64,000 nucleotides of DNA from Dechloromonas hankyongensis (GTDB taxonomy: Bacteria; Pseudomonadota; Gammaproteobacteria; Burkholderiales; Rhodocyclaceae), in assembly GCF_022012295.1 (NCBI RefSeq), contig NZ_JAKLTN010000002.1, positions 186,001-250,000 on the forward strand. The letters are read 5' to 3'. The translations under genes and the position numbers were made by a program. How positions within the stretch are numbered: position 1 is the first letter of the stretch; the number at the start of each line of letters is the position of its first letter. This document shows, piece after piece, positions 34,248 through 41,051 of the stretch. The notes under the pieces were generated by a model. That model saw nothing but the letters and a program-made list of their open reading frames with translations. It searched no databases and had not been told where the DNA came from.

Positions 34248-35123
34248 TCATGATTGCGGCTGCAGCTTGTCTTGCGTTCGGTTGGCGAAATCGCTCGCGT
34301 CGTGGCGCTCGTGCAGCTGGCTGTCGAGCGGCCCCGACACCCGGTTGACCATCCGGCCCCGGTGCACTGCCGGGCGTTCGGCAATTTCATCGGCCCAGCG
34401 AACCACATGCGTATAGTCCTTCACCTGCAGGAATTCACCGGCCTCATAGAGCTGGCCTCTGGCCAACGCACCGTACCACGGCCAGATGGCGATATCGGCG
34501 ATGGTGTACTCGTTGCCGGCGACGTAGGGGTTCTCCGCCAGCCGCCGGTTGAGGACGTCCAGTTGGCGCTTGACCTCCATGGCGAAGCGGTCGATGGCGT
34601 ATTCGATCTTGCTCGGCGCATAGACGTAAAAGTGGCCGAAGCCGCCACCGAGGAAGGGCGTGCTGCCCATCTGCCAGAACAGCCACGACAGGCATTCGGC
34701 GCGCCGGACTGGATCGGTCGGCAGCAAGGCGCCAAATTTCTCGGCCAGGTAGAGCAGGATCGATCCGGACTCGAACACCCGCACCGGCTGCGGACCGCTG
34801 CAGTCCAGCAGGGCAGGGATCTTGGAATTCGGGTTCACTTCGATGAACCCGCTGCCGAACTGATCGCCCTCGTTGATGCGGATCAGCCAGGCATCGTATT
34901 CGGCGCCGCTATGGCCGAGGGCCAGCAATTCTTCCAGCATCACCGACACCTTGACGCCGTTGGGCGTGGCCAGCGAATACAACTGCAGCGGGTGCTTGCC
35001 GCGCGGCAGCGTTTTTTCGTGGGTTGCCCCGGCGATCGGGCGATTGATGTTGGCGAAGTGCCCGCCGTTGGCCTTGTCCCAGGTCCAGATTTTGGGCGGG
35101 GTGTAAGTGTTCGATTCGGGCAT
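34248..35123 (-). CDS. yghU: Glutathione S-transferase-type disulfide-bond oxidoreductase YghU
   Basis: 291 residues. The sequence beginning YTPPKIWTWDKANGGHFANINRPIAGATHEKTLPRGKHPLQLYSLATPNG is typical of the YghU/Nu-class GSTs, which use glutathione to reduce disulfides and hydroperoxides. The thioredoxin-like domain covers about 44-130, and the helical domain follows (FFGHFYVYAP-like GGGFGHFYVYAPSKIEYAIDRFAMEVKR). It is probably co-transcribed with the downstream ADP-ribosylglycohydrolase gene. Expected location is the cytoplasm. Confidence 0.92.
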   Translation of the reverse strand: MPESNTYTPPKIWTWDKANGGHFANINRPIAGATHEKTLPRGKHPLQLYSLATPNGVKVSVMLEELLALGHSGAEYDAWLIRINEGDQFGSGFIEVNPNSKIPALLDCSGPQPVRVFESGSILLYLAEKFGALLPTDPVRRAECLSWLFWQMGSTPFLGGGFGHFYVYAPSKIEYAIDRFAMEVKRQLDVLNRRLAENPYVAGNEYTIADIAIWPWYGALARGQLYEAGEFLQVKDYTHVVRWADEIAERPAVHRGRMVNRVSGPLDSQLHERHDASDFANRTQDKLQPQS

Positions 35124-35163
35124 GGGAGTCCTGTCGGTGGAAGGTGATTCGAAGGGAGTTCGC

Positions 35164-35811
35164 TCAGGCGACGACGATGGAAAAGCGGGCCCGCAAGACG
35201 CCGTTGTCCGGAACGAAAGGAACGGTCAAGGCGGCCCGCTCGTCGGCGCTCAAACGACGCCACAGAAAATCGCGTGGATTGCCGGGATCGCCGTCGACAT
35301 ACAGCTGGGTGGTCAGCAACTCCCGCTCGCCGAGCCGGACTTTGACATGGATATGCGGTGTGCGGCCGCTGTAGGGAGCGGGCCGCATGGTGCGAAAGCG
35401 GTACTGGCCGTCGGGCGCAACGGTAAACCGGCCAAAACCTTGAAATCGATTGTCCGCCCGGCCACCATCACCGGGGTGGTGGTAATGGCCGGCATGGTCG
35501 CATTGCCAAATCTCGACCTGCGCTCCAGCCACCGGCCGGCCGGCGAGGTCGCTGACAGTTCCTTCGAGCCAGACGGCTTGGCCCTCCGGATAGCTAAAGG
35601 CACCGTTGCGCAGCAAGTCGTTATCGCTGTCCTTGGGAAAGACCACCGGGTAGAACGGACCTTCGGTCTGGGCCGGTGTGGCTCGCCGATTGGCTGCCGG
35701 CTGGGGCGAAACCCCCAGGCACCAGGCCGGCGCGCCGGCCAGCAGAGCGGCGACCAAGCGGCGGCGCGTGCGCTCATGGCGCGTTGAAGCAGGCGAAATG
35801 ACAAGTGGCAT
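35164..35811 (-). CDS. Intradiol ring-cleavage dioxygenase-like protein, probably exported
   Basis: 215 residues with the single-domain intradiol fold of protocatechuate 3,4-dioxygenase type. Fe(III) ligands are recognisable as Y110 (DHAGHYHHPG), Y137 (DGQYRFRT), H153 and H155 (RTPHIHVKV). An arginine-rich N-terminus followed by a hydrophobic stretch (RTRRRLVAALLAGAPAWCLG, residues 14-33) looks like a Tat or Sec signal, unlike cytoplasmic catabolic enzymes. It stands alone, not next to other ortho-cleavage genes. The substrate is unknown. The ATG follows GGAGG. Confidence 0.88.
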   Translation of the reverse strand: MPLVISPASTRHERTRRRLVAALLAGAPAWCLGVSPQPAANRRATPAQTEGPFYPVVFPKDSDNDLLRNGAFSYPEGQAVWLEGTVSDLAGRPVAGAQVEIWQCDHAGHYHHPGDGGRADNRFQGFGRFTVAPDGQYRFRTMRPAPYSGRTPHIHVKVRLGERELLTTQLYVDGDPGNPRDFLWRRLSADERAALTVPFVPDNGVLRARFSIVVA

Positions 35812-35985
35812 AAGAAACCTCCAATCGTGTGGTTGGAGATGACAGCCGTGATCTGGTTCCGGATTTCTTGCTCGGCAATGCTTCGAGAATCGGCTTATCG
35901 AGAGCGGGCACTGACGGCGGGATACATTTCCCGCAGAAATAGCGAAATGTGCCTAGGGTGAATCGGGGGCATGATCAGTGGCGGA

Positions 35986-36777
35986 CTATTCTTCAGTCTG
36001 CTGACCGGCGGCCGGCGCCGCAGCATCCGCGATGGCCGCCATTTCGCTCTCGTCCTTGAGTGCCACGCCGGTCGTCCCTCGCTGCAAGGCCGCTTCCACC
36101 AGCCAGACGAGGCGCGCCGCCGCTGCGTCACAGGGCAGTCCTTCGGGGCGCACATTCGAGATGCAGTTGCGCTCGCCGTCCGTTCTGCCGCGCTGCGGGC
36201 CGTAAGTGAGATAGACGCCCAGGCTGTCGGGCGAGGATAAACCGGGCCGCTCGCCGATCAGGACCACGACCAGCCGCGCCCGCAGACATTCTCCCACTTC
36301 GTCGCCGAGCGCCACGCGGCCTTGCTCGGCGATGACCACCGGCGGCGTTGTCCAGCGTCCGGCACTGCGCGCGTGGAAAGCCTGCAGGAGCGGCACGGCA
36401 TGGCTTTGCACGGCCTGGGCGGAAAGGCCGTCGGCGATGACGAAGCACACATCGGCCGGGGATGATGCCGCCGCCAGTAGCGTTTCGCGGTCGTCCGCCC
36501 GCAACTGCCGCCCGAGGTCGGGGCGCAACAGGTAAGTGCGCCGGTCGGGGGCGGCGCTATGGACGCGCCGGCTGGCGAAGCCAGCGGCGGTCAGTTCGGC
36601 TTCAAGGCGGGCGATATCGAGCGGCAGATGGACCGCATCGCGCGCCTGGGCATGGGCCAGTCCGAAGCGCAGCACTTCGCCGGTCGGCAAGGCGCAGCCG
36701 GCACGCCCGAGCGCAATGCGCGCCGGGGTCAACACCCGCAGGGCCTGCCAGTTGTCGGATGTCGTGAGCTTGCCCAT
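35986..36777 (-). CDS. eutC: Ethanolamine ammonia-lyase small subunit
   Basis: 263 residues from the ATG at 36777. EutC features include TPARIALGRAGCALPTGEVLRFGLAHAQARDAVH, VIADGLSAQAVQSHAVPLL and GERPGLSSPDSLGVYLTYGP, with the C-terminal NCISNVRPEGLPCDAAA. With EutB it makes the adenosylcobalamin-dependent enzyme that splits ethanolamine into acetaldehyde and ammonia. It starts 1 bp after the eutB stop, so it is translationally coupled. No microcompartment or EutA reactivase genes are nearby. Confidence 0.94.
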   Translation of the reverse strand: MGKLTTSDNWQALRVLTPARIALGRAGCALPTGEVLRFGLAHAQARDAVHLPLDIARLEAELTAAGFASRRVHSAAPDRRTYLLRPDLGRQLRADDRETLLAAASSPADVCFVIADGLSAQAVQSHAVPLLQAFHARSAGRWTTPPVVIAEQGRVALGDEVGECLRARLVVVLIGERPGLSSPDSLGVYLTYGPQRGRTDGERNCISNVRPEGLPCDAAAARLVWLVEAALQRGTTGVALKDESEMAAIADAAAPAAGQQTEE

Positions 36778-36778
36778 G

Positions 36779-38185
36779 CTACTGGCCTCCCCGTTGCCCA
36801 GCCTGCGCCAGTTCGCCGAGGAACGGCAGCAACTGGGGCGCCGGCTTGTCCAGCAGTTGTCCATCCGTACCGGCAATCTGCATGCGTTCGAGCCAGGCCT
36901 CGAATTCCGGTGCATGGCGCAGGCCCAGCACGTTGCGAACATAGAGCGCATCGTGGAAGGACGTGCTCTGGTAATTGAGCATCACATCGTCGGAGCCCGG
37001 CACGCCCATGACGTAGCTGACGCCGGCGACCGCCAGCAGCGTCAGCAGGTTGTCCATGTCGTCCTGGTCCGCCTCGGCGTGATTGGTATAGCAGATGTCG
37101 CAGCCCAGCGGCACGCCGAGGAGCTTGCCGCAGAAGTGGTCTTCCAGGCCGGCGCGGGTGATCTGCTTGCCGTCGTACAGGTACTCGGGGCCGATGAAAC
37201 CGACGACGCTATTGACCAGGAGCGGCGAGTAGGCGCGCGCCACGCCGTAGGCCCGAGCTTCGCAAGTCTGCTGGTCGACGCCGTGGTGCGCATCAGCCGA
37301 CAGGGCGCTGCCCTGGCCGGTCTCGAAATACATGACGTTGTTGCCGACCGTGCCGCGCCCCAGCGACAAGGCTGCTTGCTGCGCCTCGCGGAGCAGGGCG
37401 AGGCTGACGCCGAAGGAACGGTTGGCCTGCTCGGTGCCGGCTATGGACTGGAAAATCAGATCGACCGGCGCTCCCTGCTCGATGCCCCGAATCTGGCTGG
37501 TGACGTGGGTGAGGACACAGGACTGGGTCGGAATGGTGTGGCGCTGGATCAGTTCGTCGAGCATGTGCCACAGGCGCATGAAGACGGACAGGTTGTCGGA
37601 AGCCGGATTGATGCCGATCACCGCGTCGCCGCAGCCGTAGAGCAGCCCGTCGAAGATGGAAGCCGCGATGCCGCGGGCGTCGTCGGTCGGATGGTTGGGC
37701 TGCAGGCGCACCGCAAGCCGCCCGGGCAAGCCGATGGTGTCGCGAAAGCGCGTCACCACCCGGCACTTGCGGGCGACGGCGATCAGATCCTGGTTGCGCA
37801 TCAGCTTCGACACGGCGGCCGCCATCTCCGGCGTGATGCCGGGGGCGACGCGAGCCAGCACCGTGGCGTCCGTTTCCGGCAACAGGAGCCAGTTACGGAA
37901 ATCGCCGACGGTCAGGTGCGAGATTTCGGAAAACGCCGTCTGGTCGTGGGTGTCGACGATGAGGCGGGTGACTTCATCCGTTTCGTAGGGAATCAGCGCT
38001 TCGGCCAGGAAGATGCCGAGCGGCAGGTCGGCCAGACAACAGCGGGCTGCCATGCCTTCCTCGGCGGTCGCGGCGGCCAGGCCGGCGAGCATGTCGCCCG
38101 AGCGGAGCGGGCTCGCCTTGGCCAGCACTTCCCTCAAATTGGCAAAATGGTAGGTGCGTGTGCCGAGCCTATGCGAATAGGGCAT
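36779..38185 (-). CDS. eutB: Ethanolamine ammonia-lyase large subunit
   Basis: 468 residues, the normal EutB size. It begins SHRLGTRTYHFANLREVLAKASPLRSGDMLAGLAA and includes GVDQQTCEARAYGVARAYSPLLVNSVVGFIGPEYLYDG and LGVPLGCDICYTNHAEADQDDMD, the TIM-barrel sequences of the catalytic subunit binding adenosylcobalamin and substrate. The start is preceded by GGAGAG. It forms a two-gene operon with eutC, the free (non-microcompartment) type that supplies nitrogen from ethanolamine. Confidence 0.95.
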   Translation of the reverse strand: MPYSHRLGTRTYHFANLREVLAKASPLRSGDMLAGLAAATAEEGMAARCCLADLPLGIFLAEALIPYETDEVTRLIVDTHDQTAFSEISHLTVGDFRNWLLLPETDATVLARVAPGITPEMAAAVSKLMRNQDLIAVARKCRVVTRFRDTIGLPGRLAVRLQPNHPTDDARGIAASIFDGLLYGCGDAVIGINPASDNLSVFMRLWHMLDELIQRHTIPTQSCVLTHVTSQIRGIEQGAPVDLIFQSIAGTEQANRSFGVSLALLREAQQAALSLGRGTVGNNVMYFETGQGSALSADAHHGVDQQTCEARAYGVARAYSPLLVNSVVGFIGPEYLYDGKQITRAGLEDHFCGKLLGVPLGCDICYTNHAEADQDDMDNLLTLLAVAGVSYVMGVPGSDDVMLNYQSTSFHDALYVRNVLGLRHAPEFEAWLERMQIAGTDGQLLDKPAPQLLPFLGELAQAGQRGGQ

Positions 38186-38209
38186 GCTGCCTCTCCTCTA
38201 CGCCGCCAG

Positions 38210-38223
38210 TGTCATGACTGACA
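38210..38223. promoter_or_regulatory. Small inverted repeat upstream of eutB
   Basis: TGTCA (38210-38214) and TGACA (38219-38223) flank TGAC, 25 bp before the eutB start codon. It could be an operator or only a leader hairpin. The length is short enough for chance. Confidence 0.3.
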
Positions 38224-38285
38224 TTATGGGCGCGGACAGGTTTCATGCGACAGCTGCACGAGACGCCAATGCCAGGAAATCGATA

Positions 38286-38723
38286 CTAGGCAATCCGGTC
38301 GGCGCTACCCGCGGCGTTGCCCTGGTTGCCGCGATCATTGAGCCGTTGCGCAGCGAGAATTTCCGGCAGCTTGACCTCGATCCAGTCGGCCAGCGCCTCG
38401 ACCTTGAGGCCGATTTCCAGGCCCAGAGGGGTCAGCCGGTATTCGACATGGGGTGGCACGACGGGGTAGGAGATGCGTTCGACGAAGCCGTCGCCTTCCA
38501 GCCATTGCAGGGTCTGGGCCAGCATTTTTTCGCTGATCCCGTTCACCTTGCGCCGCAGGTCGCTGAAGCGCTGGGTGCCGCCGAGCAGGGCGACGAGCAA
38601 CAGCACGCCCCAGCGGCTGGTGACGTGTTTCAGGACCTCGCGGGACGGACATTTTTCCGAGAACAGTTCGCCGCGCCGCATGAGGTCGGAAAGCCTAGGA
38701 GTGGTTTCATCGCTGTTATGCAT
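38286..38723 (-). CDS. HxlR-family transcriptional regulator (YtfH-like)
   Basis: 145 residues with the winged-helix HxlR domain (about 20-115): CPSREVLKHVTSRWGVLLLVALLGGTQRFSDLRRKVNGISEKMLAQTLQWLEGDGFVERISYPVVPPHVEYRLTPLG. The N-terminal Cys in the SEKCPSRE context is the redox-sensing cysteine of this family. It is divergent from a quinone-oxidoreductase gene, the same order as E. coli ytfH-ytfG (qorB), so it most likely represses that gene until quinones or electrophiles modify it. Confidence 0.9.
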   Translation of the reverse strand: MHNSDETTPRLSDLMRRGELFSEKCPSREVLKHVTSRWGVLLLVALLGGTQRFSDLRRKVNGISEKMLAQTLQWLEGDGFVERISYPVVPPHVEYRLTPLGLEIGLKVEALADWIEVKLPEILAAQRLNDRGNQGNAAGSADRIA

Positions 38724-38734
38724 TTTGAGCTTAC

Positions 38735-38758
38735 CTTTTGGTGCGTACTTACTAAAAG
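38735..38758. promoter_or_regulatory. Candidate HxlR operator
   Basis: CTTTTGGT (38735-38742) and ACTAAAAG (38751-38758) form a near-perfect palindrome (one mismatch) with an 8-bp spacer. It lies in the 90-bp divergent region, 11 bp from the regulator start and 55 bp from the reductase start. Its placement fits autoregulation and repression of the neighbour. Confidence 0.5.
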
Positions 38759-38813
38759 TTAGCGTTGTCGTTATTCTGCAGCTTCCCTTCTCCGAAATAA
38801 AGGAATTTCAATC

Positions 38814-39665
38814 ATGATCGTCGTTACTGGAGCATCCGGCCAACTCGGCCGACTGGTTATCGAAGCCCTGCTGAACAAAGTGCCGGCCGGCGAAATCGTC
38901 GCCGCCGTGCGCAATCCCGGGAAAGTGGCCGATCTGGCGGCGCGTGGCGTCCAGGTTCGCCAGGCCGATTACGATCAGCCGGCCAGTCTGGCGGCGGCCT
39001 TCAAAGGGGCAGACAAGCTGCTGCTGATTTCGGCCAGCGAGGTTGGCCGCCGCGTGCCGCAACACCGTGCCGCGATCGATGCGGCCAAGGCGGCCGGCGT
39101 CGGTCTGCTGGCCTACACCAGCCTGCTGCATGCCGATACCTCGCCCCTGCCGCTGGCGGCCGAGCACAAGGAAACGGAAAGCCTGATCCGCGCTTCCGGT
39201 CTGCCCGCGGTCATCCTGCGCAACGGCTGGTATACCGAGAACTACACGGCCGGGGTACCGACCGCGCTGCAATACGGCGTGGTGCTGGGCAGCGCCGGGC
39301 AGGGCAGGATTGCCTCGGCGGCGCGGGCCGATTACGCCGCAGCGGCGGCCGCCGTGCTGACCCAGGAAAACCAGGCCGGGCGCATTTACGAACTGGCCGG
39401 CGACGACTCTTACACCCTGACCGAACTGGCCGCCGAAATTGCCCACCAATCCGGCAAGGCCGTGGCTTACCAAAATTTGCCGGAAAGCGAATTCAAGGCC
39501 GCCTTGCTCGGCGCCGGCTTGCCGGATTTCCTGGCGACGCTGCTCGCCGAGTCCGATGTCGGTGCCTCAAAGGGCGGCTTGTTCGATGACAGCCGGCAAT
39601 TGAGCGCCCTGATCAGGCGGCCGACCACGCCGCTGGCCGAATCGGTCAAGCTGGCGCTGGGGTGA
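38814..39665 (+). CDS. qorB: NAD(P)H:quinone oxidoreductase, QorB/YtfG type (NmrA-like)
   Basis: 283 residues with an N-terminal Rossmann motif (MIVVTGASGQLGRLVIEALL) of the NmrA/atypical SDR group. The typical QorB stretch YTSLLHADTSPLPLAAEHKETESLIRASGLPAVILRNGWYTENY lies at about 101-145. It reduces quinones with NADPH and protects against electrophile stress. The HxlR regulator is divergently encoded, as with ytfG/ytfH in E. coli. The ribosome binding site AAGGAATTTCAATC precedes the ATG. Confidence 0.93.
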   Translation: MIVVTGASGQLGRLVIEALLNKVPAGEIVAAVRNPGKVADLAARGVQVRQADYDQPASLAAAFKGADKLLLISASEVGRRVPQHRAAIDAAKAAGVGLLAYTSLLHADTSPLPLAAEHKETESLIRASGLPAVILRNGWYTENYTAGVPTALQYGVVLGSAGQGRIASAARADYAAAAAAVLTQENQAGRIYELAGDDSYTLTELAAEIAHQSGKAVAYQNLPESEFKAALLGAGLPDFLATLLAESDVGASKGGLFDDSRQLSALIRRPTTPLAESVKLALG

Positions 39666-39748
39666 TCTCTGAACGGCGGGTTGCTGGACAGCAATGTACC
39701 GGCAATCCGCCGACGGGAATGGTCGAACAGTAGTCAGCCGCTCCCGCC

Positions 39749-40408
39749 TCAGCCGCGCTTCGTCGTTTTCGCCTTTTTCTCGCCTTCACCGGTCGCCGGT
39801 TTCATCGGCGACGCATTCTCCAGCCAGATCAGCGTATCGATGTAGGACATGAAGCCCTGCAGGTAGTCCGGGGCGTGATCGCGCATGGCGCTCAGGGAGC
39901 GCAGCACGAGGTGCTGGGAGTTCATCGGGCCGGCGTTTTCCGGGGCCTGGGCCAGCGTCTGCGCCAGTTGCTGCTCGGTGCTGAGCTTGGACCAGGTGGC
40001 GCGGAAGTAGGCGACGGATTTCAGTTCGCTGGCCTGTTTGTGCCGGGTTTGGGCTGCCGGATGCGGTGCCGGGCGGGCGCTAGGTGCCGGCTGACTGGCT
40101 GGCGGTGCAGCGAGGGCGTGCTCGCCGATGTAGGCAAGCAGTTCGGCGAGCGGGCTTGGGGCTGGGGGCTTGGTTTTCCCGGTTTTCGCAGCCGTCGGTT
40201 GGGGGTGCCGGGCGGCTAGTGCATCGGCCTCGCGGGCGATCTTGGTGCTCAGCACGCGGCGGATCGCTTCCGGTTGCTCCGCCGCGCGGCGGGCCAGCGC
40301 ATCGAGGTAGGCGAAGCGGACCGGGGCCAAACGGTCGGCGCCGCTTTCGCGCAGGGCAGCCAGCTTGCTGCCCGGTTCGGCGCTGCTGTCGGCCGGCAAC
40401 TCAGCCAT
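39749..40408 (-). CDS. DUF2894 protein, fourth gene of the DUF3348-DUF802-OmpA operon
   Basis: 219 residues from the ATG at 40408 (MAELPADSSAEPGSKLAALRESGADRLAPVRFAYLDALARRAAEQPE). It overlaps the OmpA gene by 8 bp, which supports translational coupling. An N-terminal helical part, a Pro/Ala-rich linker (about 80-130), a conserved block KSVAYFRATWSKLSTEQQLAQTLAQAPENAGPMNSQHLVLRSLSAM, and a Lys-rich end are visible. There is no signal peptide or membrane helix, so it is predicted cytoplasmic. Function unknown. The C-terminal block with YFRATWSKLS resembles nothing with known activity; I infer it interacts with the long cytoplasmic tail of the DUF802 protein. Confidence 0.85.
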   Translation of the reverse strand: MAELPADSSAEPGSKLAALRESGADRLAPVRFAYLDALARRAAEQPEAIRRVLSTKIAREADALAARHPQPTAAKTGKTKPPAPSPLAELLAYIGEHALAAPPASQPAPSARPAPHPAAQTRHKQASELKSVAYFRATWSKLSTEQQLAQTLAQAPENAGPMNSQHLVLRSLSAMRDHAPDYLQGFMSYIDTLIWLENASPMKPATGEGEKKAKTTKRG

Positions 40409-41051
40409 TGCCGTCCTTCTTGGCTGGCGCCGACTTGGGAACCGGCGCCATTTCGACCCGCCGGTTGCGAGCGCGGCCTTCGGCGTCGGCATTGTCGGCG
40501 ACCGGCTGTTGCGAGCCGAAGGCGGCGGCGAAGATGGCGGAGGAGGGGATGCCGTCCTCGATCAGCGTGCGCGTGACGGTCAGCGCCCGTTGCGCCGAGA
40601 GTTCCCAGTTGTCGGCGAATTGGCTGTTGCTGCCGCGTACCGGCATGTCGTCGGTAAAGCCGCTGACCATCAGCATCTGCTCGCTGGCCGCCAGGTAGGC
40701 GCCGATGGGCTGGGCCAGTCCCTTGAGCAGTTGCCGGCCTTCCGGCTGCAATCGGTCGGAGTTGAGCGCGAAGAGCACGTTGCCGCTGATCCCGATCTTG
40801 CCGTTGGCTAGCGTCACGCGGCCCGAAGCGAGCGGGCCGGCCAGCGCCTTTTCGAGCGCCATGCGGCGTTGTTCTTCCTGCTGGCGCTTCTGGATTTCGG
40901 CCTCCAGGCTGCTGACCAATTCCAGTTGCACACCGAGCACGCCGACCAGGATCAGCACGAAGGCGCCGAGCAGGCCGGACATCAGGTCGCCGAAAACGGC
41001 CCAGATGGGCGTGGCGTGTTCGACGCCGGCGTCGTTCTCGTCCATGCTCAA
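40401..41051 (-). CDS. MotB/ZorB-like OmpA-domain protein with single membrane helix
   Basis: 216 residues (an alternative ATG lies 6 bp later). No cleavable signal is seen. A single membrane helix at about 18-40 begins with FGDLMSGLLGAFVLILV, in which D22 sits as the proton-path Asp does in MotB (ADFMT context) and ZorB. A short coiled linker (VSSLEAEIQKRQQEEQRR) and an OmpA-type peptidoglycan-binding domain (about 95-200; SGFTDDMPVRGSNSQFADNWELSAQRALTVTRTLIEDG; GRARNRRVEMAPVP) follow. It overlaps both neighbours by 4 and 8 bp and is predicted to be the stationary, wall-bound subunit of an ion-driven complex with the DUF802 protein. Confidence 0.88.
   Translation of the reverse strand: MSMDENDAGVEHATPIWAVFGDLMSGLLGAFVLILVGVLGVQLELVSSLEAEIQKRQQEEQRRMALEKALAGPLASGRVTLANGKIGISGNVLFALNSDRLQPEGRQLLKGLAQPIGAYLAASEQMLMVSGFTDDMPVRGSNSQFADNWELSAQRALTVTRTLIEDGIPSSAIFAAAFGSQQPVADNADAEGRARNRRVEMAPVPKSAPAKKDGNG

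Noticed and set aside
36536..38221. 561-codon plus-strand frame
   Set aside because: Antisense to eutB and eutC, which are unmistakable on the minus strand.
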